Shown: piece by piece, positions 17,548 to 26,661 of the stretch
How the letters are laid out: every line of letters begins with the position of its first letter
Position numbering within the stretch: position 1 is the first letter of the stretch
Source: Deltaproteobacteria bacterium
Lineage (GTDB): Bacteria; Desulfobacterota; Syntrophia; Syntrophales; UBA6807
DNA: 34,982 bases
Direction: 5' to 3'
Assembly (NCBI GenBank): GCA_011056835.1
Contig: DSDU01000007.1
Location: 1-34,982 of the forward strand
Position numbers and translations under genes: made by a program
The notes under the pieces: model-generated
The model's input: only the letters and a program-made list of their open reading frames with translations
What the model was told of the DNA's origin: nothing
Databases searched by the model: none

Positions 17548-17973
17548 TCATTTGCCGATTTCCAACGTCTTCATGGCCATGCTCTTGGTCGCGTCAAAGG
17601 CGGTAACACACGCCTCATATGCCCTGTTTGCCATAATCATGTCGGACATCTCTACGATCGAATTGATATCGGGCATAGTGACGTACCCGTTTACATCGGC
17701 ATCAGGATGGCCCGGATCATAGACTTTTTTCAGACAGTCCGCGTCTTCGACGATACCGTCGACTTTTACGACCTGCAGGGAATCTCCCAGGACGCTGTCA
17801 AAGCTGCCTTCCACGGGTTCCGATGCAAAAACCGCTATCTGTCGCTTATACGGCCCGCCATCGGGCATCCTGGTTGTATTAGCATTGGCCAGGTTTGAAA
17901 TAATAACATCCATTTTCGCCCGCTGTGCCGCAAAGCCTGAGGCACAGACTTTAAATGAGTTCGTGAAATCCAT
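17548..17973 (-). CDS. flgC: FlgC, flagellar proximal rod protein
   Basis: A 141-residue rod protein. The N-terminal flagellar rod signature AQRAKMDVIISNLANANTTR and the C-terminal EMSDMIMANRAYEACVTAFDATKSM are both intact, and these form the coiled packing of the axial structure. Its start codon overlaps the flgB stop by one base (TAATG). GGAGGTTAAGTA, an excellent ribosome site, lies inside flgB. Confidence 0.96.
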   Translation of the reverse strand: MDFTNSFKVCASGFAAQRAKMDVIISNLANANTTRMPDGGPYKRQIAVFASEPVEGSFDSVLGDSLQVVKVDGIVEDADCLKKVYDPGHPDADVNGYVTMPDINSIVEMSDMIMANRAYEACVTAFDATKSMAMKTLEIGK

Positions 17974-18359
17974 TACTTAACCTCCTTCAAAACAGTGTTC
18001 AAACTTCTGAACTTTCTCGCCAACAACTCTGCCGTCATATTATACATGAGGTGATTTTCAGCCAGCTTTCCCATTTCCCCGTCGATATCCACTTTTTCAC
18101 CGGAGTCCACAATCTCGAGATTCCCATTGTCAGGCTGACCGAGTGCGCCGGGGAAATGTTTTTCATTGCTCCTGACTACAACCGGTTTATCATGCCGCCG
18201 CAATGCGTCGTCCAATTCCATATGAAAGACAAGATCTTTTGCGGTGTATTGCGGTGTATCAATGTTGGCAATATTCGATGCGACGATTTTATGCCGTCTC
18301 GACTGATAATCGAGCATGGTTGAAAGCATTCCGATTGTTTTATCAAATAATGGGTCCAT
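17973..18359 (-). CDS. flgB: FlgB, flagellar proximal rod protein
   Basis: A 128-residue rod protein beginning the flgBC-fliE operon. It has the rod signature RRHKIVASNIANIDTPQYTAK and a C-terminal helix LMYNMTAELLARKFRSLNTVL. GTGAGGTGAT lies upstream of the ATG. The start lies only about 16 bases downstream of the predicted sigma-54 transcript start, so the leader is very short. Confidence 0.96.
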   Translation of the reverse strand: MDPLFDKTIGMLSTMLDYQSRRHKIVASNIANIDTPQYTAKDLVFHMELDDALRRHDKPVVVRSNEKHFPGALGQPDNGNLEIVDSGEKVDIDGEMGKLAENHLMYNMTAELLARKFRSLNTVLKEVK

Positions 18360-18385
18360 TTCATCACCTCACTGCATGTATTGAA

Positions 18386-18402
18386 TGCAAGCCCCGTACC
18401 AT
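18386..18402 (-). promoter_or_regulatory. Sigma-54 promoter of the flgB operon
   Basis: The minus strand reads ATGGTACGGGGCTTGCA, with GG-N10-GC spacing and a TTGCA -12 box. The predicted start is near 18375, 16 bases before the flgB ATG, leaving room for the ribosome site. The element lies in the short gap after the FlrC/FleR-like activator gene, which probably acts on it. Confidence 0.75.
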
Positions 18403-18418
18403 CCCTGCATCATTAATG

Positions 18419-19825
18419 TTACAGGGAATCGGCTTTTGTCGATGAGACATCGGTGATGCCTTCATCATCCTTATATTCGTTCAGTTTGTTTCTCATCGTT
18501 CGCACGCTGATGCCGAGAATTTCAGATGCCCTTGTCCTGTTTCCATTTACTTGTTCCAATGTCTCGAATATAAGCTTTCTTTCAACATCCCGAAGCGTTA
18601 TACCGTCAAACCGTTTGACATCGACAGCAGAAATATCGACGCTCCCGTCACTCGAAGGGATAGAGGCATCATCCTGTTCAAGACAGAGATGCTCGGGTCG
18701 GATAACGTTTTCGCCGCATAATAAAACTGATCGCTCCATTACATTCTCCAGCTCCCTTACATTCCCGGGCCATTCATACTGTTCAAGCAGTCGGAGGGCA
18801 TTGCTTGATAATGCAGGGGGAATCTTTTCATTACGGCTGCTGTATTTCCGAATGAAGTGTGATGCCAATATCGCAATATCGCCTTTACGATTCCGTAGCG
18901 GAGGCACGGTGATCGGTATGACATTCAGTCGATAATACAAGTCGCTTCTGAATTTCTTTTCTTCGATACGGGCTTTCAAGTCCGCATTAGTTGTTGAGAC
19001 GATACGAACATCCACCGGAACGGGCGCCTTTGCACCCAGCCGATCGACTTCAGACTCTTGAATAACTCTCAAGAGCTTTGCCTGAAGCTGAATATCCATC
19101 TCGCCGATTTCATCAAGGAGCAATGTCCCTCCATTTGCGAGCTCAAATTTCCCTGCTTTTCTCATTGATGCCCCGGTAAACGCCCCCTTTTCATAACCGA
19201 ACATTTCACTTTCCAGGAGATGATGCGGTATGGCTGCACAATTGACTGCGACAAACGGCATATGCGCCCGCTGGCTCTGGTTATGGATGTATCGGGCAAG
19301 CAATTCCTTCCCTGTTCCGCTCTCTCCCTGGATCAGAATACTTGATGAGCTTGCGGATACATTTTTTAATAGTTTCAAGAGAGATTCCATTCGTTCATCC
19401 CGGGTAACAAAGCTGCTGCCGTGCGTTGTTCCCGGTGATACCGGCTTTTCCTGTCCGCCGTTTTTCGACAGTACGTCTTGGAGAATCATTCCAAGATGAT
19501 CCAAGGAGAACGGCTTCATAATAAAATCGGAAGCCCCTTCTTTCATGGCTTCGACAGCCGCACTGACCGTTCCGTATCCCGTTATGACGATAACCGGCGT
19601 TTCCACGGATATTTCTTTGACACGTCGAAGAACGTCAATCCCATTCATTCCGGGAAGCCGTATGTCGGTGATCACAACGTGAAAGGCTTCTCTTTCAAAT
19701 TTTTTCAGAGCCTCGACGCCATCCCCGGCCGTTTCCACGACATAACCGCTATCGAGAAGCGACTCGGCAACTGTCGTCCTCATGGATAATTCATCGTCAA
19801 CAACTAAAATCGATTTTGGTTTCAT
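18419..19825 (-). CDS. Sigma-54 response regulator, FlrC/FleR-like
   Basis: A 468-residue NtrC-class activator with a receiver domain (1-120, phosphorylated Asp54 in [13 protein letters not shown], Thr82, Lys104). An AAA+ domain follows (about 140-375), with Walker A GESGTGKE at 168-175 and the sigma-54 contact loop GAFTGA near 214-219. A Fis-type helix-turn-helix ([20 protein letters not shown]) sits at the C-terminus. It is the likely activator of rod and hook operons. The ATG at 19825 is chosen over 19897 because the receiver fold then begins normally, although no strong ribosome site is visible. No histidine kinase gene lies in the window. FlrC/FleR is inferred from context. Confidence 0.88.
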   Translation of the reverse strand: MKPKSILVVDDELSMRTTVAESLLDSGYVVETAGDGVEALKKFEREAFHVVITDIRLPGMNGIDVLRRVKEISVETPVIVITGYGTVSAAVEAMKEGASDFIMKPFSLDHLGMILQDVLSKNGGQEKPVSPGTTHGSSFVTRDERMESLLKLLKNVSASSSSILIQGESGTGKELLARYIHNQSQRAHMPFVAVNCAAIPHHLLESEMFGYEKGAFTGASMRKAGKFELANGGTLLLDEIGEMDIQLQAKLLRVIQESEVDRLGAKAPVPVDVRIVSTTNADLKARIEEKKFRSDLYYRLNVIPITVPPLRNRKGDIAILASHFIRKYSSRNEKIPPALSSNALRLLEQYEWPGNVRELENVMERSVLLCGENVIRPEHLCLEQDDASIPSSDGSVDISAVDVKRFDGITLRDVERKLIFETLEQVNGNRTRASEILGISVRTMRNKLNEYKDDEGITDVSSTKADSL

Positions 19826-19935
19826 AATGCTACACTGCACATTGTACTGTTTCTCGTGAACGGCATGCCGATCACGCGATTGATCGACAACCCACATATG
19901 ACGAACACAGGGAAGCTGAGTTGCGTGGCTTCCTT

Positions 19936-22422
19936 TCAGTTTTTTGTATATTGACGATACAGCTCGACCCAGAATTTATCATCGATGCAATAATCGACGA
20001 GAGCGGTCCAAAATTCGTCCTGCCCCTTTTCCTTCAGAGAAGCAAATACCTGATCGGCTTCAGCGTTGTTATCCAGATTTACATAACCCCGCCCCATCCA
20101 GTAGAGGCTCCACAGATTACTGCCCTCGGCGGAAGCGTGATCCAGCGATTTCTTAAACATGTCGATGCTTTTCTCATAGCTGCCTTCGTGAAAATAACAT
20201 TCGCCGACGCCGATGAACGAACCGACCCGAAAATCGCTGTTATCTCCGATACTGGCGCTTTCGTTGTTCAGCGCCCGTTCATAATTCACAAGCGCCGACG
20301 GAAAGGATCCTCCATTTCTCAGAGCGTCGGCATATTTTTTATAAATCTGAACCATGGTACGCCAGGGAACGCCCGAAGTGATAATCTCTGAATAAAATCG
20401 GGCGGCTTTCTCATACATCTCCTTTCGGTAACAGATATCTCCCATAAGTTCTCGTGCCTTTCGTAAACACGACTCATCCGACAACTCCCGCTTGTTTATA
20501 ATCAGTTGTGCCTCTTCTGCCGCCTCATCATACTGTCCGCCATGAAAATAGATCTGTGCAAGGGAAAGCAGAATGTGTCCCCGTTCATGATCCGTCATCT
20601 TCTTCTTTTTCATTTCCTCAAATATTCTTCGAGCGTCGCCGAGTAATCCGATTTCTCTCAGACTTGTACCAATCTTGAACAGCATGGGGAACCCCCCGTA
20701 TTGAAAGAGACCTTTTCGACGAACCCTGAAATAAAGATCCGCCACTGCCACATAATCGTGATTTCCAAACCATCCATCAACGAGGGTTTCTCCCATACTT
20801 ACCAACTCTTTCCTGCTTTCCTTTGTTTTTCTCCCCGGTTTGAATTGATCCAGCATATCATCAAACGCATCGAATGCCTCCTCATACCGTTCCGCCTTTG
20901 CCAGGGCAATGCCTCTTTGAAACATGAGTTCTTCCTTCACAGCGGGATCGGATGATGTAACGGCTGTTTTGCTGTACGTATCAAGGGGATTATCATAAAG
21001 AGCGATACCGGGAAGAATATATCGGGGCAGTTTGATCCCGGGATGGGTGACCCCCAGGTCTGCCATTGTTACGGCACTATCATGTGCTTCGTCGGTTGCG
21101 GGATATCGTTCCGTAACGAGACTGAGCAGTTTCAAGCCCAGTGAAACCTCCCCCATGCCTATATATGCCTTGGCAATGGTAAGCATGACATCTCCCGATT
21201 CTTTCCGGTCCGGATACAAATTGAGGTAGACAAAAAGCGTGTTGATTGCCGGCTGAAAGTGACCGCTCCTGAAATAATGCATCCCCAGGCGCATGAGGTC
21301 GTTCTGTGACAAGTTTTCTACATCGGGCCATCGTTCGAGTGCATGACGATACCATCTATCAGCCCTCTCATTCTCATTCATGAGAGAATAACAATCACCA
21401 ACTGTGAAATATGTGGTTTTGATATCTGCGGCATCCGTGTAACGTTGTATGTAGTTCCTGAATTCCTTTACAGCTTCCCCATACTTTTTTTGCTTATAAT
21501 ATATTGTGCCCAGGAGGTGCAGTGCTTTGCCGAAGCTTGATGAATCGGGATGTTTTGACATGAGATTCCGTAATTCTCTGATGGCTTCGTAGTACATCGT
21601 CACGTGATCATAGCATTGAGCCAGGCGAAGACGAGCGATAGCGGTGGTATCGGCATTACCGGGATATATGTTGATGAGGCTGCGGTAGTGCTCCATCGCC
21701 TGAAAAAATGCATCCCTTTCACCTTTAATTCCGATTTGAAAATAGCAATCCGCCATATGTCTCGCTGCTGTTTCTTTCTGATCTGGCGTAAGATCCGTCC
21801 GTTGAAGCATGGCACGATATCGGTTCAGCGCCGATTCGTCTTGTCCTGATTCATATTCCGGCGCCTCGTCGTCTTTGCCGACATCAATAATCCTTATCTT
21901 CTCCTCCGACACCGGTTTGATGTGGTAATGTGGCGCATCAGGATTGATCTGCGTCGCGCTTGATGCTGAAACCTCGTTTTCTTTGATTTCATGTTTTTCG
22001 TCGTGAGTTGCCTGAATCCATTCATAAGGCTTCATTTCATCTTCTTTATTACCCGATAAAACTCCTCTTTCGATTTCGATCACTCGATAGTCTTCGATAG
22101 CCCCCTGTTCCTTCATACGATCTGCGAATGCAACCGCATCATCCCGGCTGTCATAGAAAGACGTGAAGACCCGATACCACACCCCCTTGCCGGGGATCTC
22201 TGCATCAACATAAAAGGGCTGAATACCCTCCTTCTTCAGGGACTCGATGAGTTCATAAACACCGGAAATAGTCCTGAATGACGCGACATGGACGGCATAG
22301 CAGGTTGCATCTTTCTGACTCCCCGCGACAGTCGAGGGGATAGTCATGAGGCAGAGAAAGGCCGCAATCATCATCACAATCGTAGTGATAGGACGTATCT
22401 TCTTGGTATGTATTTCCGACAT
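19936..22422 (-). CDS. SPOR domain and TPR-repeat envelope protein
   Basis: An 828-residue protein with an N-terminal signal or membrane anchor (about residues 10-33, ending in TIPSTVAG). A SPOR domain (about 41-120, CYAVHVASFRTISGVYELI) for denuded peptidoglycan follows, then a low-complexity linker (about 125-200). A long series of tetratricopeptide repeats runs from about 200 to the end, for example LHLLGTIYYKQKKYGEAVKEF. It likely acts in the periplasm as a scaffold. The ATG at 22422 is preferred over the track start at 22584 because a sigma-54 transcript would begin near 22457. The activator gene follows 110 bases downstream, so the two may be cotranscribed. No specific role is known to me. 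A part in placing the flagellum in the cell wall is an inference. Confidence 0.8.
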   Translation of the reverse strand: MSEIHTKKIRPITTIVMMIAAFLCLMTIPSTVAGSQKDATCYAVHVASFRTISGVYELIESLKKEGIQPFYVDAEIPGKGVWYRVFTSFYDSRDDAVAFADRMKEQGAIEDYRVIEIERGVLSGNKEDEMKPYEWIQATHDEKHEIKENEVSASSATQINPDAPHYHIKPVSEEKIRIIDVGKDDEAPEYESGQDESALNRYRAMLQRTDLTPDQKETAARHMADCYFQIGIKGERDAFFQAMEHYRSLINIYPGNADTTAIARLRLAQCYDHVTMYYEAIRELRNLMSKHPDSSSFGKALHLLGTIYYKQKKYGEAVKEFRNYIQRYTDAADIKTTYFTVGDCYSLMNENERADRWYRHALERWPDVENLSQNDLMRLGMHYFRSGHFQPAINTLFVYLNLYPDRKESGDVMLTIAKAYIGMGEVSLGLKLLSLVTERYPATDEAHDSAVTMADLGVTHPGIKLPRYILPGIALYDNPLDTYSKTAVTSSDPAVKEELMFQRGIALAKAERYEEAFDAFDDMLDQFKPGRKTKESRKELVSMGETLVDGWFGNHDYVAVADLYFRVRRKGLFQYGGFPMLFKIGTSLREIGLLGDARRIFEEMKKKKMTDHERGHILLSLAQIYFHGGQYDEAAEEAQLIINKRELSDESCLRKARELMGDICYRKEMYEKAARFYSEIITSGVPWRTMVQIYKKYADALRNGGSFPSALVNYERALNNESASIGDNSDFRVGSFIGVGECYFHEGSYEKSIDMFKKSLDHASAEGSNLWSLYWMGRGYVNLDNNAEADQVFASLKEKGQDEFWTALVDYCIDDKFWVELYRQYTKN

Positions 22423-22467
22423 GCTCGTGACACCAGTGACTGTTGAATTATTTCCGAAAAAGGTAAT

Positions 22468-22484
22468 AGCAAGTAACATACCAT
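22468..22484 (-). promoter_or_regulatory. Sigma-54 promoter of the SPOR-TPR gene
   Basis: The minus strand reads ATGGTATGTTACTTGCT with correct GG-N10-GC spacing. The predicted start is near 22457, giving a 35-base leader before ATG 22422. It lies inside the longest ORF of the track, which argues that the extra 54 codons there are not translated. Confidence 0.7.
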
Positions 22485-22886
22485 CCGGTTGCGCATTGCA
22501 GTATTCAGTGAGAGGCTGGTATTGCTGAGATCCGGGAGCGGAGTGAGGTCCGATATATGTCAAACCATCATATAGGAAAGCCAATTATTTGACGTTTGCA
22601 GGGATCATGTAATCAAAAGTATAGAAATTGAAGAGAGGGTACTTATCGAGCTATCCGCCGTGTATAATTAATGACAATGGCATGATAGGTGAACATAGAA
22701 TTGACATTCTCTAAAAGGTGTCGCGTTTACGCCTTGGCCTTTACCTGAGCCTTGACATGCCGTTTTTTTGGAGTTTTGATTTGGGGCATCGAGATTAATA
22801 CAGATTATTGGAGCAGTGCCACAGCGTTGCTACGAACATTTATACGGGGGATGAACGAGCGAACGGATGATATGGGATACTCTTGG
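22485..22886. other. Intergenic region upstream of the SPOR-TPR gene
   Basis: About 400 bases after the FlrA-like gene and before the SPOR-TPR promoter. No convincing gene was found. The plus-strand frame 22752-22976 overlaps the activator and lacks support. Activator sites for the adjacent -24/-12 element would be expected here but cannot be identified by eye. Confidence 0.5.
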
Positions 22887-24269
22887 TCACGTGATATTGT
22901 ATCGCTTCAATTTCTCCACATAGGTGGTTCTATTGAGCTTCAAGAGCTGTGCCGCTTTATTTTTTACACCCCCTGATTTCTCAAGGGCTTTTAAAAGTAT
23001 ATTTTTCTCAAACAATGTAACCGCCTCATTGAGATTTAACCCCTCTTCCGGAATTTCCAACCCGGATTTGATGACATGTGTTCCTCCCGCGTTGCGATAT
23101 ATACGTTCAGGCAAATCATCCACGTCGATGGATCCCTCTTCCTTCATGACAATCAGCATCTCCATGGTATTTTGCAATTCCCTGACGTTTCCCGGCCATG
23201 CATATTCATTCATGTAATTCATAGCCTCCGGGGTCAGCCCATTAACCCGTTTCTTTTTCAGGTTATTGAACGTTCTCAGAAAGTGACCCATGAGGATGGG
23301 AATATCCGTTCTTCTTTCTCTCAACGGCGGAATATGGATGGGAATAACATTGATACGATAAAACAAGTCCTCTCTGAAATTACCGCCCTTGACCGCCTCT
23401 TCCAAGTCTCTGTGTGTCGCCGCGATTATCCTCACATCCGCATCAATCGTCCGCATTCCACCGATTCGTTCAAATTGACGTTCTTGTATGACCCGCAACA
23501 GTTTAACCTGAAGGGACGGGCTCATATCGCCGATTTCGTCCAGGAAGATCGACCCCTCCTGTGCTAATTCAAACCGACCGATTCTGCTCCTGATCGCCCC
23601 GGTAAAGGCACCTTTTTCATGACCGAACAATTCGCTCTCAAGGAGTTCCTCGGGAATAGCGCCGCAATTTACCGTCACCAGCGGCTTGGACTTACGATCA
23701 CTGTTGAAATGAATTGCCTTCGCCACGAGCTCTTTCCCGGTGCCGCTCTCTCCATATATGATAACGGTACTGTCCGTTGATGCAACTTTCTTAATTGTTT
23801 CAAATACTTTCTTCATGCTCTCGCTGTATCCGATCATTTTTCCAAAGTCATATTTCTCCTTGAGACGATCTTTCAGCGCTATATTTTCTTCTTTTAATCG
23901 AACGAATGAAAGTGCCCTGCTTACAGTAAGCAGGACAATGTCGTCTTTTAAAGGTTTGGTTATATAATCAAAAGCTCCGAGCTTCATTGCTTCAACGGCG
24001 CTGCTTACCGTTGCATAGCCGGTCATGATGATAACAACGGCATCCTGATTAATCTCTTTGATGAACGCGAGGAGCTGCAGGCCATCAATATGCGGCATTT
24101 TGAGGTCTGTTATGACGATATCGTATTTATCAAGTGGAAAAATCTCCATTGCTTCCTTACCGTCCCGAACCGCCGTAACATCATAACCGGTGGTATCCGA
24201 TAACAATTCAGAGAGATTAAGTCTGTTCAAATCGTTATCTTCAGCAATCAGTATCTTGACTGTCTTCAT
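22887..24269 (-). CDS. Sigma-54 response regulator, FlrA/FleQ-like
   Basis: A 460-residue NtrC-class activator. The receiver domain (1-120) has Asp55 in DIVITDLKMP, Thr83 and Lys105. The AAA+ domain (about 145-385) has Walker A GESGTGKE at 173-180 and GAFTGA near 220-225. The C-terminal helix-turn-helix ends NKAAQLLKLNRTTYVEKLKRYNI, which resembles the FleQ/FlrA type (RTT followed by a short helix). Unlike FleQ, its receiver appears complete. The track start at 24563 is rejected. The ATG at 24269 has GGGAAGGAAG upstream and begins the receiver fold. It probably heads the local sigma-54 cascade. Its kinase is not in the window. Confidence 0.88.
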   Translation of the reverse strand: MKTVKILIAEDNDLNRLNLSELLSDTTGYDVTAVRDGKEAMEIFPLDKYDIVITDLKMPHIDGLQLLAFIKEINQDAVVIIMTGYATVSSAVEAMKLGAFDYITKPLKDDIVLLTVSRALSFVRLKEENIALKDRLKEKYDFGKMIGYSESMKKVFETIKKVASTDSTVIIYGESGTGKELVAKAIHFNSDRKSKPLVTVNCGAIPEELLESELFGHEKGAFTGAIRSRIGRFELAQEGSIFLDEIGDMSPSLQVKLLRVIQERQFERIGGMRTIDADVRIIAATHRDLEEAVKGGNFREDLFYRINVIPIHIPPLRERRTDIPILMGHFLRTFNNLKKKRVNGLTPEAMNYMNEYAWPGNVRELQNTMEMLIVMKEEGSIDVDDLPERIYRNAGGTHVIKSGLEIPEEGLNLNEAVTLFEKNILLKALEKSGGVKNKAAQLLKLNRTTYVEKLKRYNIT

Positions 24270-24351
24270 TGACTTCCTTCCCCACTTTTCTGCTGACGGC
24301 AGAAACGTTTCCGGCCCATGACCGTCAAAATATTTACACTGCCGTAGTCGG

Positions 24352-24380
24352 GATGTAAACAAAAAAATCATAATAGTCAA
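24352..24380 (-). promoter_or_regulatory. Candidate sigma-70 promoter for the FlrA-like gene
   Basis: TTGACT and TACATC are spaced by 17 bases on the minus strand, about 80 bases upstream of the start at 24269. The -10 box is a poor match, so the call is tentative. Confidence 0.3.
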
Positions 24381-24400
24381 ATAATATCTGCAATTATTCC

Positions 24401-24706
24401 ATGAGCGACGCGCATGATTCCCGTGGTGAAAATATTTTAAAGATAAATGCAAATACGACCGATAAAATAGTGTACGAGATTTCTTTCTGTGAGGCCGCTG
24501 TGTCAATTTCATCTTACAAGATTGAAGGTGTTCTACGGGCATACAACAAACAGAACGCCGCAAAAGGATCGGTGTCCGAAATAATCAATGAATCGGCAAA
24601 ATACCATGATACCGTCACGATATCGTCATCTGACGGCAATTCAAAAGCCTACGAAAAAATCTCATACGGCTTGTTGGATATTATATTGCAGAATAATGAG
24701 AAGTAG
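24401..24706 (+). CDS. Small protein of unknown function beside the sigma-54 activator
   Basis: A 101-residue protein, polar and without membrane segments or a signal peptide, on the opposite strand to the activator. I do not recognise it with confidence. Segments such as SSYKIEGVLRAYNKQ and YHDTVTISSSDGN look like the spacing seen in FlgM-type anti-sigma factors and other small flagellar-locus proteins (a short N-terminal helix followed by a D-x-V-x-I-S stretch), but the usual FlgM C-terminal helix is not evident. No ribosome site precedes the ATG. The codons look similar to those of neighbouring genes, supporting a real gene. It is divergent from the FlrA-like gene by about 130 bases. Confidence 0.5.
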   Translation: MSDAHDSRGENILKINANTTDKIVYEISFCEAAVSISSYKIEGVLRAYNKQNAAKGSVSEIINESAKYHDTVTISSSDGNSKAYEKISYGLLDIILQNNEK

Positions 24707-25076
24707 GCTTCATGGACGCCCAATCCTTGAGGCATATAATTTGTGGCGTGAATGTTTCCGCTTGATGCCTGCACTGTCCTCAATCGAGACTATGTCCGCC
24801 GATCATGTTCGACGGGCCATAGGTTTTTCTCGAAACGCTACGCATAGGAGGACATGGGGATCGCACCTCGCGTGTCATGATCGGTATGACGGCCTGCGCA
24901 TATGGCCGGAAGCAAATATAAGTACCCGACATCGTATTTTCACTATTTCTGTTTTGATTTTACATTCCACCACCCCCTTAGTGGTACCACCGACATCCGC
25001 GGAACACCGCAGTTGTTGATATTCAGAACGCTGATGTCATTTTCACAAAAATACCGCACTCTGCCGGAGAAGACTT
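24707..25076. other. Gap before the HD-GYP gene
   Basis: About 370 bases without a supported gene. The frames 24588-25019 and 24902-25102 (plus) overlap real genes in other frames. A weak GCCGATCA resembling a sigma-28 -10 box at about 24799 has no matching -35. GTCAT and ATGAC flank a short dyad near 24868-24884. Nothing firm is seen. Confidence 0.5.
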
Positions 25077-26528
25077 ATGCATTCAATTTTAATCGTCGAT
25101 GATGACAGTTCCACAAGAACCCTCATAGCCGATGCGATCCAAGCTGAAGGAATTGAGATGATCACTGAGGTTGAGAACGGCTTTCAGGCGCTCGAACTGA
25201 TCAGCAAGAAATCCTTTGATCTCATTATCAGTGATTTGAAGATGCCCGGCATGAATGGGATCGAATTGTTGCATAAAATCAAGGAAATTCACCCCGCCGC
25301 GTCAGTTATCATCATTACGGGATATCCTTCGATCGATGTGTCCATTTCAGCCATGAAATACGGTGCTGTCGATTTCCTGACAAAACCGTTCAAAATTGAC
25401 GACCTGATTTTCAAGGTAAAAATCTATCTCAACGAAAAAATGATCCTGACTGACAGAGAATTAGACATTAAAACAAATAACTCCCGTCTGGCTGAAAAAG
25501 TCAGGGAGCTGTCCACCATCAGCTATATTTATGACAGCATTGAAAAGTCGGGGGGAAGCAACGATGACATCTTTGACGAAATCGTGGCACTGGCAATGAC
25601 TATCGCACCGGGGGAAATCTGTTCCCTTGTTCTCGTTGACGAAGAAAATCTAATCTTTCATCCTAAAATCGTTAAAGGATATAATGGAGGTGGAATCGCG
25701 TCCCTTGATGCGCTTCTCCCCTTCTGGAAACCCGTCTTCAATGAAGTGTTAGAAACGAGAAAGGCGTTGATCAGGACCGCCATGAGCAAAGACGATCCGT
25801 ATAAATCTTTTCTCTGCGTTCCTTTAATGATAAGGAACAGAATATTCGGCCTTCTCAACCTGACGAATCAGGAAAGTGACAACTGTTTTACCCAGCGCGA
25901 CCTCAATTACATTTCGAGCCTCACAACGCGAGCCTCTCTAAATCTTGAGAACAGAATCCTTTATGAAAGTATATTCACCAGCATAATCGACACATTCAAA
26001 TCACTGGTTCGGTCAATTCATGTGCGAGACCAGTATACCGAACGGCATTCGGTTAATGTGACCCGTCTTTCTGTCATAACTGCACAGTCAATGCATTTAT
26101 CCACCAGTGAGATTGAATGCCTCGAAATATCTTCGATTCTTCACGATATCGGCAAAATCGCCATACCTGACAGTATATTGCTGAAACCGTGCGGTTTAAC
26201 TGACGATGAATACAACACAATCAAAACCCATCCGGAAATCGGCGAAAACATCCTGAAATCCATCAAACTGTTCGAGACGGAACGGAAGATCGTCAGGCAC
26301 CACCATGAGCGATGGGACGGAAAAGGTTATCCCGACGGCCTTTCAGGCGAAGAGATTCCCCGTCTGTCGAGAATCCTGTCAGTGGCCGATGCATACGATG
26401 CGATGACCAGCGATAGACCGTATAGAAAGGGACTGCCTGTGGAGAAGGCAATCGCAGAACTCCGACGGAATGTTTATACTCAATTTGATAAGGAAGTCGT
26501 TGATGCATTTATAGCAACTATTCAGTAG
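25077..26528 (+). CDS. REC-GAF-HD-GYP cyclic-di-GMP phosphodiesterase
   Basis: A 483-residue signalling enzyme with a receiver domain (1-120, Asp53 in LIISDLKMPGMNG, Lys103), a GAF domain (about 155-295) and an HD-GYP domain (about 305-480). The catalytic signature is intact: His356-Asp357 in SSILHDIGKIAIPD, the HHHERWDGKGYPDGLSG motif with Gly-Tyr-Pro at 417-419, and VADAYDAMTSDRPYR. HD-GYP enzymes hydrolyse cyclic-di-GMP to pGpG or GMP and often favour motility. A GGAGAAG site precedes the ATG. The PilZ gene 133 bases downstream suggests a shared c-di-GMP circuit, though that gene has its own promoter. Confidence 0.93.
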   Translation: MHSILIVDDDSSTRTLIADAIQAEGIEMITEVENGFQALELISKKSFDLIISDLKMPGMNGIELLHKIKEIHPAASVIIITGYPSIDVSISAMKYGAVDFLTKPFKIDDLIFKVKIYLNEKMILTDRELDIKTNNSRLAEKVRELSTISYIYDSIEKSGGSNDDIFDEIVALAMTIAPGEICSLVLVDEENLIFHPKIVKGYNGGGIASLDALLPFWKPVFNEVLETRKALIRTAMSKDDPYKSFLCVPLMIRNRIFGLLNLTNQESDNCFTQRDLNYISSLTTRASLNLENRILYESIFTSIIDTFKSLVRSIHVRDQYTERHSVNVTRLSVITAQSMHLSTSEIECLEISSILHDIGKIAIPDSILLKPCGLTDDEYNTIKTHPEIGENILKSIKLFETERKIVRHHHERWDGKGYPDGLSGEEIPRLSRILSVADAYDAMTSDRPYRKGLPVEKAIAELRRNVYTQFDKEVVDAFIATIQ

Positions 26529-26612
26529 TATTGCACCCCCCCGAATAATCTACAGCCTTTTGGGAAAGAAATTACGAGCGGCCGCCTTGTTGCTCTTTGA
26601 GTAACACCCCTA

Positions 26613-26629
26613 CTGGCACATTTACTGCA
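26613..26629 (+). promoter_or_regulatory. Sigma-54 promoter of the PilZ gene
   Basis: The plus strand reads CTGGCACATTTACTGCA with a perfect TGGCAC -24 box, GG-N10-GC spacing and a CTGC -12 box. The predicted start is near 26640, 22 bases before the PilZ ATG. It places a c-di-GMP effector in the same sigma-54 regulon as rod and hook genes. Confidence 0.75.
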
Positions 26630-26661
26630 TTGTTCTTTCATAAATTTGAAAGGAATCGAAC

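Noticed and set aside
22423-22584. Extended N-terminus of the SPOR-TPR protein
   Set aside because: The predicted sigma-54 transcript starts near 22457, inside it, and the signal segment begins after ATG 22422.
24298-24313. GG-N10-GC spacing upstream of the FlrA-like gene
   Set aside because: The -24 box (GGAAAC) is poor. A sigma-70-like element farther upstream is at least as good.
24270-24563. Extended N-terminus of the FlrA-like activator
   Set aside because: The receiver fold and a ribosome site begin at 24269, and the extra part overlaps the small plus-strand gene.
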